Assembly: GCA_008802785.1 (NCBI GenBank)
Contig: VUYT01000001.1
Coordinates: forward strand, 496,001-560,000
Source: Symmetrospora coprosmae
Taxonomy: Eukaryota > Basidiomycota > Cystobasidiomycetes > Symmetrosporaceae
Direction: 5' to 3'
DNA length: 64,000 bases
Shown here in pieces: positions 44,481-55,796 of the stretch; within the stretch, counting starts at the first letter, position 1; each line of letters opens with the position of its first letter. The notes under the pieces were generated by a model. The model saw nothing but the letters and a program-made list of their open reading frames with translations. It ran no database searches and had not been told where the DNA came from. A program made the position numbers and the translations under genes.

Positions 44481-44871
44481 CCCTTGTCCCCACCTTGAAG
44501 GGACGATCGCCCCTCCGGCTATGATGAACGCGGTCTGGAGACAGCGGATGGATGTAGCATACGCAAGCTTCGCCTGTAAAGGGTACACAGGTAGAAAAGA
44601 CAACGACAAAATGGCGTGTGTGTGTACGTCTAGGGAGGCTGCCTGGGACAGATAGGCGATCAAGGTCTTGTGGCGCTGTCCAGCATATCACTAGCAGACT
44701 CCTATCGTTTCCTCGCATCTCCTTCTAGCCATGCCCGTATCATTACGCTCGATTCGGTGCCCAAGGTATAGACGGCATCAAAAGCAGGATCAAACATTGC
44801 GCAATGTCTGCAGGCGGTAGCAGTGGTCAGCTTGGCTCAACCCGTACTTCATCCGGAGAAGCTCTGCCCGC
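44481..44871. other. Convergent intergenic region
   Basis: Holds the 3' flanks of NDUFAF3 and of the alpha/beta hydrolase gene. I see no gene or RNA signal. Confidence 0.5.
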
Positions 44872-46486
44872 TCACGCCTCCACTTCAGTCTTGGCTGTCG
44901 AATTGAAGCTGGACGAAAAGTAGCGCTGAGCTCGAATATGGTCCGCGGGTAGGTTGTTCTCGTTTGGGAGATAGACGAATGTCCGCTTGTCTGGGTTGAT
45001 GAGCGTGTGGTAGCTGTTCGCGGGATCCAAGATCAAGATATGACTTCGGTCGTTGAAGCGAGGCCGCAGGAGTCTGACGCACCAATGAAAGTGGACGCTG
45101 TGATCCTCTGACATGTCCATGAGCTCCACGAGACGGTCCCTTAGCGCTTCGAGCTTCCAGAGCACACCGACGAATTCCAGATGCGACGAGACCCAGAGCT
45201 GGCTATTTGAGGCGGTTGCTGCAATCTGCTGGCGGGAATACCACGCCGTGCCCGCTGCGGCTGCGAGACTGGATGCCGCAGCGCACAAAATGCTCTGTCA
45301 GCGAGCTTCTTCTAGACACCAGAGGCGTGACCTCTGACTCACGCTGTCGCTCCCGCTGCCGCGTAGCCATAGCGCAGCCAGGAGCTACCTGAAGCCGAGC
45401 CTTGTGCCTGCGACCCGCTCTGGGCAGCTTTGCCTGCGCTCCGCAAGCCCTCCGTGAGCGCGCTCTCTGGGCCTTCGTTCTGGTCCGCGGCTCTCTGCTT
45501 GCCCTTGCCGCTTGCAGCACCTGGGGCCTTACCCTTGTCTGATGCTGCAGCAGCTCTGCCTTTCCCCTTGCCGTCCGACCCACCCGTCTGAGTCTGGAGA
45601 AATGCCCAGCCTGCGCCGACAGATGAAGCGACGGCCTGGGCCTGCTGCACGTAGCCCCATCCTTCTGCTGCGGCATTCTTAAAGACGCCAGGGTGAACGC
45701 CGAGGTACGGCGTATCGTAAGCCAGGATGCCGACGATGCGCGGCCAATACGAGGCGGGCGCTTGCGCCTGTGACTGCGCAGCGTCTGTTTCCCCGGAGCC
45801 TTGCGGAGATTTTGCCGCGGCCGCCGCTTGTGCGTACCCGGTGACAATGGAGCGGGCAAAATCGGCGACAACGAGACCTCCCATGCTGCGGATTTTGGTC
45901 CACCAGTGTTGCGATGTGAGCGGATGCCGGACGGCCTCATGTCCTGATAGAGGACCTTCGCCACTCACGAGTGTCCTATCAGCACAACTCTCGCCAGCTC
46001 CTTCTTGCCCTTTGCAGTGCCCTCCTGCTTTGCAGCATGCTCCATCTCTAGCTCTGCAATGCGCGTGGTGAGCCACTCGCCGAAGCTCTGCACGCACTGG
46101 CTCAGCTCGCCCCGGGTCTCGAATGCGGGGTAGACCCAGGCGTGAACCTCTGAGCGGCCGGAGAAAGCCTGGGTCAGGCTGTGCTGTAAACGCTGGGGAT
46201 AGTCCATGAAGGTCTTGTCGTCTCCTTTGAAGCCGTGGACGAAGACGAGGACGCACAGGGGTGGCGTGCGAGCCCAGGGCGCCGACGAGGTGCTCGGTGT
46301 GTCGGTGGACATGGCGGAGGAGGCGGAGGTAGAGGAGGAGATGGATATGACGGAAGCAGCGTCTGACGCGGAGGAGGGAGGGTGGGAGGTGCTGAATGCG
46401 AGTGTGGATGACCGTGACGTGGTGGAACGCGGACGTGAGCTCAAGCCGGCGCCCGCTCTCGTCGGGTACGGGCTTGGCCCGGACAT
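44872..46486 (-). CDS. Alpha/beta hydrolase, lipase-like (DUF676-type)
   Basis: Serine hydrolase with the nucleophile elbow GHSMGG split by intron 1. Exons 46486-45969, 45885-45343 and 45292-44872 give 493 residues. The N-terminus is a Ser/Thr-rich low-complexity region of about 75 residues. The fold begins at LCVLVFVHGFKGDDKTFMDY (oxyanion HGF), and EVHAWVYPAFETRGEL and LARVVLIGHSMGGLVVADFA follow. A Lys/Gly/Ala-rich insert (GKGKGRAAAASDKGKAPG) separates the core from the C-terminal part, which holds a short hydrophobic stretch, LWVSSHLEFVGVLWKLEALR and HFHWCVRLL, then NSYHTLINPDKRTFVYLP. The catalytic Asp may be in ILAYDTPY. Fungal relatives are often annotated as lipase or GPI-deacylase-like; the true substrate is unknown. 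The last acceptor was chosen so that the frame continues (GATAILCAAASS). Confidence 0.78.
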
Positions 46487-46942
46487 GCTGGCAACACCAG
46501 ACGAGCCTTCCCTTGCCGTGTGTCAGTCTTGCCCGCCTGGCCCTCCCTCCACTACAGTGTGCTCTCTCCTTGATGCAATCTGTGCGATGCCGTGCGGTTG
46601 ACGTCTGGAGCCCGTCCGTCTGTCCCCGCGGGGCGAGCAAGGGCAAGGCGATCGGCCGCACCCACGCAGCGAGCACCTCCCTCGCTCTCCCTCCCTCTCT
46701 CTTCCTGCTCTCTCACATATTCAATCCAGCACATCCTCAGCAGCCAGCGCCTAGTGGGGACACGTTCACTGCAGCAGCCTTCGACAGTCCGGCAGCGAGG
46801 CAGTCGTGCGGTTGAGGGTGGGCCAGCACGCCCTGCGACTTCTCGTGACCAGCCTTTCCAGGGAGGCTGCAGGACGAGCGAGTTCCTCCGCAGAGAAACA
46901 GGGACAGGGGAAGGATAACCGCAACGGGGAGAGCTCGCAACC
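46487..46942. promoter_or_regulatory. Divergent intergenic region
   Basis: Upstream region shared by the alpha/beta hydrolase (-) and the CBM21/dehydrogenase fusion gene (+). Pyrimidine-rich stretches (CTCGCTCTCCCTCCCTCTCT) lie about 240 bp before the second gene. No gene is supported. Confidence 0.45.
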
Positions 46943-49900
46943 ATGCCCGTCTCGTTGAGCAAGAAGCTGTCCAACAGACCCTCGAGGAGCTACCTCGCGG
47001 GGATCAGCGAGAATGGCACCGACGCAGGAGGCGACACCGGCAGCGTGCGGAGCTTTATGAGCGGCGGTTCACAGCAGCCTGCTGCAAGAGCAGGGAGCGT
47101 CACTGGCTCAGTATCGCGAGGAAAGTACGGCCCAAGCAATCTCACTCCTGCCACCTCTGGCGGTCTCCTGCGCGCGAGAGGGTCCGCTGCGTCCGATATT
47201 GGCGCATCCACTTCGAGAGGGAACGGCCTTCTAGGAAGCAGCGCTGGCAGTAACAACAGGAACTCGTATAGCTCTCTCGGGCCTCTCATGGGTGATGGCG
47301 CCGGCGGCGGCGCCAGCGGGGGAAGAAGCTCGGCCATGGGAAGGAACATTTCCGGCTCGAGACGCAGCGTCACCTTCAGCGACATGGGCCCAACCATGCT
47401 CGATGACCGTGATCGGCTTGAGGTCATGTCAGACATTGGAGGTTATGCAGGCTACGGAGGCGCCTCTGCCAACCGCCACAGAACTCCGTCCATCACGTCC
47501 TCCATCATGAGCGGCGGGAGGGACAGGGATGACGCCGGGTCCGACGCAGGAAGCACAATGAGCGCGACCAGGCGCGGCAGTACACGTCGGGGCAGCAAGT
47601 CGGACCGCGTCGTACAGGCGCCCGCCTCGCTCGATCTCTGGCACCGCGACCTCGGCGGCCCGGGAATGGTGCGAAAGTCCGCAACAGGTGGGACCGTCAT
47701 CAGCACGAGCAACCCGCTCTCGAGCATCGTCAAGCGAAAGGGCACCACATCCAAATCCTACGCAGCTTCAGAGACGGGATCGCCTACCGCTGCCGCACCC
47801 ATCAGTCCTACAAAGCGCTTCGGAGCATCGCTCATGGACGCACAGCCGTCGAGACGATACTCCGCCGCATCATCTGCCCAGACGATGCAAGGCGGCAATC
47901 GTGATCTCACCAAGCCACAAGATGTCCTGACGTTGCCCTCTGATGCGAGCAGGCACCCCGGACTGTCCCGATCCCTCAGTAACTCATCGAACCTCTCTAA
48001 CAGCTCGCGCATGAGAGCAAGGTCTTCCGGGTATGAGGGATCCGCAGCAGGCAAGCAACCGATGCAAGGACAGGGACAGGGGTCGTTTCAGCCTCCTCCT
48101 GCTCTCCACCGGTCGCTGTCGTCTGGGAGCACATCAAGCAGAAAGAGCACCAAGTCCGGTACAGGACACGCCGCAGCAGCCTCCTCAGATCCAGTCCCGC
48201 CAGTGCCGACAATCCCGTCGGACTTGCACAACTCTGCATCTCCGCCAGTCTCGCCGAGCAGACGTAAAGTCCGTCTTGCTGTTTGCTTTCTCCGCTCGCT
48301 CCAGCTTTTGCCATTTCATGCTAACCCACCTTTGTTCCCCTTGTAGACCCGGACGCCCGAGCAGATAGTGGAGGCCCTCGCTAGAGCAGGCATGCTCGAC
48401 AGAATGATGGAAGTTGTGGAGGAGGCCGAAGAGGAGAGTGATACTGCCCCTATCGACGTCATCATTACGGGTCCGACGCCCAGTAGCACGTCAAAAGATC
48501 TCGCGGCTTTGTCAACAGCACCGCAACAAGGGGTGCAAGCACTACCAGCGCATACAGAGAGGCAAATATCGGCGACTGCCGCATCGCAGCCTGCGTACGA
48601 GGCCGAGGCGCCCGCCCCGATTGCCACTACTACCCACGCATCGGCATCTGCTCCTTCCCCACTCTCTCGAGCGGCCTCTCCGCCCGAACATCAAGCTGTC
48701 GTGCAGGCGAGCCAGCTGGCCGCTGCCCAATTGGCTATTCAAGCTGCGGCGCGGGCGGAGCAGACCGCATACGCGCAATCGCCCTCCTACGTGCCCGGAG
48801 TTAGTATTCTGCCGAAGGGAGATGCACCGTCCGCTCTAATGCAGCCGTCCCCAGAGCTGCAACCTGCCTATCAACGAGAGATCCGGGACTCCGTCACATC
48901 CACGGATTCGAGGCCCTACACTCCTGGCCTGAACGATCAGTTTGTCACTCCGCCCAGCTCGCCGCCAGACTCGCCAATCGCGGCTCCCAGAAGCGAGAGA
49001 GAGGGAGGCTTCCCTCTGCCTCAGCAGGGTGGTTCCGGTGTCGAGCGACAGGAAGAGGGGATGCCGACGGCGATTGGTCCCGTCAACTCGGCTGGGGACC
49101 GCGAGGAAGCGCTTCATCAGGCTTCTCCGCCTGACCAGCAGGCAGCACTGCCTGCACCGTTCCAGCTAGAACCCGTTGCAAAGCCGCAGCATTCGCCAGG
49201 GCTCGCAGCACAACAGTCAGCTCAGCCACAGCAGACATTCGCTATGCTCTTTCCGGCCGGCACATTTCCCCCGCCATACTCTGCCAGCTCTCCTTTACGC
49301 TTGGAGTCGCTCTCCTTGTCCACCACCTTGCACGCCACGTTCGCAGCGCGGTCACTAGCAGGAACAGTACTTGTCCTGTCGAGCGGAAACGCTGTAGCCG
49401 TCTATGCCCGACTGACGTCGAATGGCTGGACTACGTACGAAGAGGTCCCCGCTGCACCTGCAGAAGAGGCCGGTGCTCACGAGACGGAGCACAGAAGGTA
49501 CAGCTTCATCTGGCACTTGCCACCCGGGACTGGCGGAGCCGATGTGCAGCTCGCACTTCGGCTCGAGGATACAGTAACGAATCAGGCGCATTGGGACAAC
49601 AACGGTGGTCAGAACTACGCAGCTAGCATTCCTGCTCAGCCACGTACGCCCAACATCTCGCGACAGCCTTCTTTGAATGCAGGAGCACAACCGGCAGATT
49701 CAGGAAGAAGCGGGCCTGCAGGTGTGAAGCAGCCATCGATAGCAGCCTCCAACGCAGGTGGAGCGAATGTGCCCCTCTCCACTCAATCCCGGCCTACGGT
49801 TTTCCTCACGAGGACGCTCTCGGACGAGACGGACAGCCCGGATGTCTTGTTTGACCCGAAACGGGCGAGCATTGTCTCGACGGCCAGTGGCTACGGACCA

Positions 49901-52002
49901 GCAGCATATGCGACAGGCCAGACTCCACCTGCTCAGCCCTCCAGCGGGCCGCACCGCATCGTCAACGGCCAAACACAGCAGCCTCAGCCGCAGCAGTCAA
50001 GCGATCAGTCGCAATACGTGCCCGTGTCGCAGCTGCCCTTCCCGGCTCAGCAGGTATCGCATGGAGCGCCACGCTCGGGTAGCATTGCACCGTCCACTGT
50101 CTCTTCTTCAGCTGGTACGACGCCAACCGCGTCGATCAACGGCGATGCTCGCGCTACGCCAGCAACATCCGTGTCGACGATACAGCAAGGCTTCCAGCCA
50201 ACAGCTATTCCGCGTCATGTGCTGCAGGAAAAGGCATCTGCAGAGCGTGTTGGCACTGCATACGGGAACGGCTCATCAAGAGCCCAGAGCACAGCAAGTC
50301 ATGCCAGCGTTGACAGCACCAATCAGCCTTTCCACCACCCCTCGCGGAGCAGCAGCATTTCGGCTTCGTCGCAGCACCAGCACCACATGTACCCTCGTCG
50401 TGGCAGAGCATCCATGGAGTTCAACCAGCAGGACATGCCCTCCATCATGTCTGCTCTGGACCAGCATCCGCAGATCGCCGACGATCTTTCCCATCTGTAT
50501 GGCAACGGGCGCGCCAACGGCTCTATGCAGCGCCTGGAAACAGGCTCACAATCTATCCGGTCTGACAGTGGTTCGGCAGGCGCGCAGGCGTACGGTGCAG
50601 GTGTGCCTGCCGCCGCCCCAGCACGCGGGGCGATCAGGACGGGCACCCCGAATGCTGTATTTGGCAGTGCGATTGCCGCCAATGTGAATGCGCTCCCGAC
50701 CAACAGCTCGACAATGCGCGCCCTCACGGTCACGAGCAACGCGACACAGACACTCAACAAGAACTTCTTCAGGGGTAGTCATCAGCAGAAGTCGCTCCGG
50801 CAGACTCCGGCACAAAACTTTGACCTGAGCTCGGGCAAGATGTCGTCGAACGCGACCATCAGTTTCGGCAATCTCGCACCACTTCCTCTCAAGATTCGCT
50901 CGGACGAGTGCCTCGTACACGTCCTCGCCGCGGCTGTCGATTTCTGGGATCGAGCAAAAGTCGAGATCCTCACCGCCAGAGGGCAGGGATACGGCTTCAT
51001 CCCGGGCCGCGCCTTTGTGGGCAAAGTTATCGAAACTGGCTCTGATGTCGAAGCCGCAAAGGTCCGGAAGGGCGAATTTGTATATGGTCTACAAGATCTG
51101 AAAAAGGTGGGTCGTGACGTCGCTCTCACTGACATCGCTACAGTACAGCTGACTCCCATGCTTGCGACCGTAGTCAGGAACGCTCGGCGAGTACGTTGCC
51201 GTGCAGCGCCGCTTGCTCGCTCGAGCACCAGACGGAGTCCTCAGCCTCGAACAGATCGCAGCCGTTGCGCTTTCTGGCATTCCAGCCTACCAGGCAATGG
51301 ATGAGCTCTGCTCGACACTGCCGCGTGGCTCGAAGCTCGTCATCCTAAACGCCCATGAGGGTGTTGGCGCCATCGCGTTGCAGCTTGGGCAGAGCCTCCG
51401 CGCCGCAAGGGATCTGTGGGTGGTCGCGCACTATCCGCCTGACTTTGCCGACGGAGACACCATACTTCGGGCGCTTGGGGCTTCCGAGACGCTGTGCGGA
51501 GAGGTCATCTCGGCCGTGCAGAGCTTGAGGGAGTCATCATACGATGCCGTCCTCGACAGTGTGGGCGGCCGCAAGATCTACGATGTGTGCAAGGTCATAC
51601 TGCACGATGATGGCTACTTTGGTCAGTTAGACAGCCGCTATGCCTTGAGCCTCACCCCTGAAAACTGACCAGGTGTTCGTTCGTCTCGCGGCTTCTACAG
51701 TCACGACTGTCGGCGACGCGCTTTCGGTTCCGACGCCAAAAGCGCAGTGGAAGCTTTCCCTGCGCGCCATGTTCAAGCGAAGCGAAAAGAAGAAGAACAT
51801 CGCCTACTGGTTTCCATCGCTCGAGACGGACGCTAGGACTGCGCTCGATCGGCTTCGCGAGCTCAGCGAAAGTGGCCAACTCAAGCCGGTCGTCCGGCGT
51901 GTATATAAGTTCGAAGACGGGGCAAACGCTTTCAAGGGGGCCAAAGAGCAGGGCGTCGTCATGCTCCTTGACCAGGACAAGTACAGTAATGGGACGGCGT
52001 GA
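46943..52002 (+). CDS. Fusion protein: RVxF motif, CBM21 carbohydrate-binding domain and MDR-type dehydrogenase
   Basis: Exons 46943-48268, 48347-51106, 51174-51621 and 51701-52002 give 1611 residues. The first 440 residues are Ser/Gly/Arg-rich and contain RRSVTFSD at 140-147, which fits the PP1-docking RVxF pattern. From about 757 to 866 a CBM21 domain is visible: AVAVYARLTSNGWTTYEEV, RRYSFIWHLPPG and the hallmark WDNNGGQNY. CBM21 binds starch or glycogen and is typical of PP1 glycogen-targeting subunits. After a long Gln/Ser/Ala-rich linker, residues from about 1285 form a medium-chain dehydrogenase/reductase fold: DECLVHVLAAAVDFWDRA, GRAFVGKVIETGSD, nucleotide-binding KLVILNAHEGVGAIALQLGQ, VTTVGDALSVPTPKA and a C-terminal GANAFKGAKEQGVVMLL. 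No catalytic zinc ligands are obvious. CBM21 and the start of the MDR domain share one uninterrupted exon. The weak points are the GTCCGT donor at 48269 and the activity of the MDR domain. Confidence 0.82.
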
Positions 52003-52294
52003 AGGGGGTTGACATACATATATACACACGTTAGAGTGTCTGAGCGGCATATGGGATGCATGCTAATGTGACGGGCATACAGCCACCCATGGCAACGAAA
52101 CACGGCTGTTGTCTACAGATAGGTCTATGGGCGTCGCATATAGGTCAGAGTAATAGCAATGGACGTATCTCCCTCGGCCCTCTCTAAGTGGTTACTTTTG
52201 GCAACAGTCCGAAGGCTTCTCGGCTCAACAGTCGTCCAGCATGACCGCACCCCGTGCCTGCCTCCCTGCCAGTCACCCAACAACGTACACTATC

Positions 52295-52861
52295 ATGTCG
52301 CAAGGGATCTACGGACAAGATCTGCCGCCTCCGGGAGGATACGAGCAGATCCGATACAAGCGCAACCTGCCCGTTCGTGGACCGGGAGGAGCCATTGTCT
52401 TCAGCAGCATCTTTGCCATCTGCGCGTGGGGCTTCTACCGGGTCGGCCAGGGTAACCTCGAGAAGCGGTGGGCGTGGCCTTCAGCTGGCAGCCAGCCTGC
52501 TCCTGCGTCGATGCTGATTCCTGTATGCTGCGCTGTCCTGCGTCGGTCTTGGGGGTCATCGTGCAGAGAGCTGCAGCGCGAGAAGGCGTGGTCCAGGATT
52601 CACCTCGTCCCGCTCATCATGGCCGAGGGAGACCGCGACGTCTACAGGAGGAGCCAGGCCGCACTCGAGCGCGAGAAGGAGATCATGAAGGATGTAGATG
52701 GTCAGTGCATGCCTGCTGCTGCTGCGGCCATCTGCTGGCGAGAGATCCACGGCGACACACCACTGACCCAGACATGTTTCCCACTTCTGACAGGATGGGA
52801 GGCAGGGAAGAGCTCGTACAACACAAAGCGCTACACGCCTTCGACGATAGTTGTAATTTAA
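52295..52861 (+). CDS. NDUFA13: Complex I subunit NDUFA13 / GRIM-19
   Basis: Accessory inner-membrane subunit of NADH:ubiquinone oxidoreductase. Exons 52295-52467, 52567-52700 and 52794-52861 give 124 residues, a normal length. The start MSQGIYGQDLPPPGGYEQIR runs into YKRNLPVRGPGGAIVFSSIF, a single transmembrane helix (AIVFSSIFAICAWGFYRV), and then ELQREKAWSRIHLVPLIMAE and a charged helix. The end reads DGWEAGKSSYNTKRYTPS. Frame junctions are phase 2 and phase 1 and restore family residues. An in-frame upstream start would add MTAPRACLPASHPTTYTI and is not needed, because the homologues begin at MSQG-like sequence. Confidence 0.94.
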   Translation: MSQGIYGQDLPPPGGYEQIRYKRNLPVRGPGGAIVFSSIFAICAWGFYRVGQGNLEKRWAWPSAGSQPAPASMLIPVCCAVLRRSWGSSCRELQREKAWSRIHLVPLIMAEGDRDVYRRSQAALEREKEIMKDVDGQCMPAAAAAICWREIHGDTPLTQTCFPLLTGWEAGKSSYNTKRYTPSTIVVI

Positions 52862-53347
52862 GGGGGACCCGGGCTCCATCCTCCTCTCTCCGGTCTCTGT
52901 GCCGCTCGCTGCAAAGCAAGGCCGTCTGTACAACGTCTGAGCAGGCTGCCCGCCCTGTGGGAGTGCCCCGGCAGAGTATGGCTAGCCTGCCTGGCACTAC
53001 TGAACACTGACCCGCACGATCTAAAACGGCCGCCATGCCCTTCCGGACGATGAGCAGGTGCGGTTGCCTACAGTGAAGTGCAAGCCGCAAGTCGGGCTTC
53101 CGGAGCATGCGATGTACGACGGCGCAACAGATGCAGGCGCCAGTGTGCCTTGGGCATGCGCACATAGTGTGGCCAATCTCTGACTGCCGCAGCTGTCGCA
53201 CAACTTGCTCGGCCGTAGCTCACTCTCCCCAGACAGCCGCGGCCCGATCGGGTCAGCCAGCGCTCTCCGACTCTCCACCCTGCCTCTCTGTATCGCGACT
53301 CTCGCCTCCGCTCACACTGACGAGCAGGCATACAAGCACAGCTTATC
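52862..53347. other. Intergenic region
   Basis: A gap of 486 bp before the nitronate monooxygenase gene, holding the NDUFA13 3' flank and the next promoter. No supported gene. Confidence 0.5.
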
Positions 53348-54548
53348 ATGGCATCCGCTCTACAGCAATGGTCTGCTCTGCTCCCACAGCTCAAGATCCC
53401 TATCTTTCTCGGTCCCATGGCGGGCGCTGCCGGCGGAGCGCTAGCTGCCGAGGTCTCCCGGGCTGGTGGACACGGCTTCATCGGAGGGGGCTACCTCACG
53501 ACGCAGCAGCTCAAGAAGGAGCTCGACATCGCGAGAGAACACCTGCGTAATGACAGTGGGAAGATAGGCGTCGGTTTCCTGGGGTGGAAGCTGAGCTCGT
53601 TTGACGGCAAGAAGGATGGAGACCTCACCGCACAGGGTGATTTTGTCACGATACACCCGCAGGCTGTTGAGAGAATTGACACGGCCCTGTCGAGCGAGCA
53701 TGTCAAGTCAATATGGCTCGGCTTTGGCTCGCCTAAGGAGATCGTCTTCTGGTCAAGAGTCATCCGGGAGCGGTCGCACTCGCTCCGTAAGCCTAAGGAC
53801 GGGCTCGTTCTTTTCGTTAGCGTGGGAAGTGAGGAAGAAACGAGAGCAGCGGTCAAAGGGACAGATGCAGATGTGCTTGTCGCACAGGGTGAGTCGTTTC
53901 GTCTTTGCCGCGTCGTGCGCGCCAGTCTGACCGCTCATGTTGTGCACAGGCAAGGAGGCTGGAGGACACGGTCTGGGCACGTCACCTGCCCTGAGTACGC
54001 TTGTTCAGCAGATACAGGCTATTCTCAGCAGCGAAGAGACCAAGGCCGCCTCACGCCGGAGCGCGCCTCCTCTCCTGCTCGCGGCGGGCGGTCTGAGCGA
54101 TGGTCGATCACTAGCAACCCTCCTCGATGGCGGTCTCGCAGGAGGCGTGTTCGGTACGCGATACCTCATGACGCCAGAGAGTCAATACTCGGCAGCAAAG
54201 AAGGGCGTCCTCGCTGCCGCGTGCGGGAAGGACGCGAGTCAGACGACACGGCGCACAATGGCGTTTGACGAGGCGCGGAATACGCTAGGCTGGCCGGCCA
54301 GGGTGGACGGCCGGGGCATTGTCAATGAGACGGTGCGCGAGTACGAGGAGGGCACAAGGCCCATGGAGGAGCGGCAGAAGCGATACAAGCAGGCAGAAGC
54401 GGAGGATGATCCTGAGCGTGTAGTAGTGTGGTCCGGAACGGGCATCGAGCGGATGGACGCGGAGACCAGCAGGAAGTCGGCCTTTGACACGACGACGCTC
54501 TTGTGGGAAGAGGCTCAAGCTGCTCTGAAGCAGACCCCTAGGCTGTAG
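53348..54548 (+). CDS. Nitronate monooxygenase (2-nitropropane dioxygenase family)
   Basis: FMN enzyme that oxidises alkyl nitronates such as propionate-3-nitronate to protect the cell from nitro toxins. Exons 53348-53888 and 53950-54548 give 379 residues. The TIM barrel starts with IPIFLGPMAGAAGGALAAEV and SRAGGHGFIGGGYLTT. The family signature QGKEAGGHG is split by the intron and restored by phase 1, and then come LLLAAGGLSDGRSLATLLDG and GVFGTRYLMTPES, which contact the phosphate of FMN. The C-terminal helices end at ALKQTPRL. The length is typical for class I fungal enzymes. No nitro-compound pathway genes are adjacent. Peroxisomal or cytosolic location is not decided: the last residues (PRL) are not a clear PTS1. 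Confidence 0.92.
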
Positions 54549-54897
54549 CATGCTAGCCTCTCGTGTGCATGTGCAAGCAGAATCGCGGGTACCTGACCGG
54601 CCTGCTGACCCGGCTGGACCCGGCTAGCAGCAGTGGGATGCAGAGGCTGAAGCAGTGGAGGCGCACTAATACTATGTCAAACGTAGATTGCGGGCGCACC
54701 AGATCGGAACCAAAGAATTCTGAGAGGTTAGCTGTCCCTTGTTCGCTTGTGCATGTCGCTTATCCCGTGTCCGGGCGCCACTCCGGCATCCACGTGACCA
54801 CCGTCCGCAAATTGTCGAAGGGGATCCCGACGAGCTCCTCCTTTCACCCTCTGACCATCACTGCGAATATACGCGCTCTCCATATCTGCTCATCACT
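54549..54897. promoter_or_regulatory. Intergenic region / promoter of the cysteine dioxygenase gene
   Basis: A 349-bp gap with no supported gene. The last 60 bp before the ATG are AC/CT-rich, as in other leaders in the window. Confidence 0.4.
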
Positions 54898-55796
54898 ATG
54901 ACCGCCGTCATCGATCCATCTCGCGCTGCCAGGATGGCCCATGCTGGCGGAGCAGGCTGCCAATCGCCCTCGCTGAGTGCACCGACTCCATCGTCCGCCG
55001 CGTTTCCGCGAGCGGCCAACGACCATTTCCACAAGCTCGCTGCCGACCTTGGCACCCTCCTCGGACCATGCAACGGCATTGACGATGTGCGCCATCCCCT
55101 CGGCGCGTACACTGACTTTTGGTGAGCCGGCGCGCTGATCACCTGACTTCCACGTATGCAGGTCGACGAGAACGACATCATCGCTCTCATGGAGCAATAC
55201 AAGTCGAACGAGCGCGAATGGGGCATGTACGCGTTCGCTGATGCCAGTCGGGGTTACACCCGGAATCTCGTCTCGCGCGGGAACGGCAAGAGTAACCTGC
55301 TCGTTCTCGTGTGGACGCCAGGCAAGGGTTCGCCGATTCACGAGTGGGTTGTCTTTCTTCAGTGTTCGGGCGATATGGATTCAGCTGATTCGCTCTGCTC
55401 GTACAGCCACGCCAACGCGCATTGCGTCCTCAAAGTGCTGAAGGGCGCCCTAAAGGAGACCGTCTACAACTGGCCTGAAGAAGGGCAGGAACAGACCATC
55501 TCTGTCAAGCAAGAGACCATTCACAGCGAGAACGCAGTCACATACATGAACGACACGCTCGGTCTGCACCGAGTCAGCAACCCTTCCGCTACAGATTTTG
55601 CCGTGTCGCTCCATCGTGAGTTTGGGCTCTCCGCTTTAACGGAGGTAGAAACTGGATGAGCTGACCGCCACATGTAACAGTCTACACGCCCCCCAACGCC
55701 GAGCACCACGGGTGCCAGATTTTTGATGCAAAGAGCGGGCGCGCATCCCACATCACCATGTCGAGCTGGTTCTCCGAGTTCGGCAAGAAGCTCTGA
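54898..55796 (+). CDS. cdo1: Cysteine dioxygenase
   Basis: Non-haem iron cupin that oxidises L-cysteine to cysteine sulfinate, the entry to sulfite/taurine-type catabolism. Exons 54898-55086, 55162-55343, 55407-55615 and 55681-55796 give 231 residues. The iron-binding motif SPIHDHANAHC is split by intron 2 and restored in phase 2. It supplies two His ligands, and its Cys corresponds to the Cys of the Cys-Tyr cross-link in the mammalian enzyme. The third His is in LGLHRVSN, and the cross-link Tyr would be in AVTYMNDT. Preceding blocks are [20 protein letters not shown] and [12 protein letters not shown], and the C-terminus is [20 protein letters not shown]. About 40 N-terminal residues are low complexity (Ala/Ser/Pro). 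Confidence 0.95.

Noticed and set aside
48264-48346. GTAAAG donor at 48264 in the CBM21/dehydrogenase gene
   Set aside because: Its consensus is better than GTCCGT at 48269, but it shifts the frame and would destroy the long exon 2 reading frame. The in-phase site was kept.
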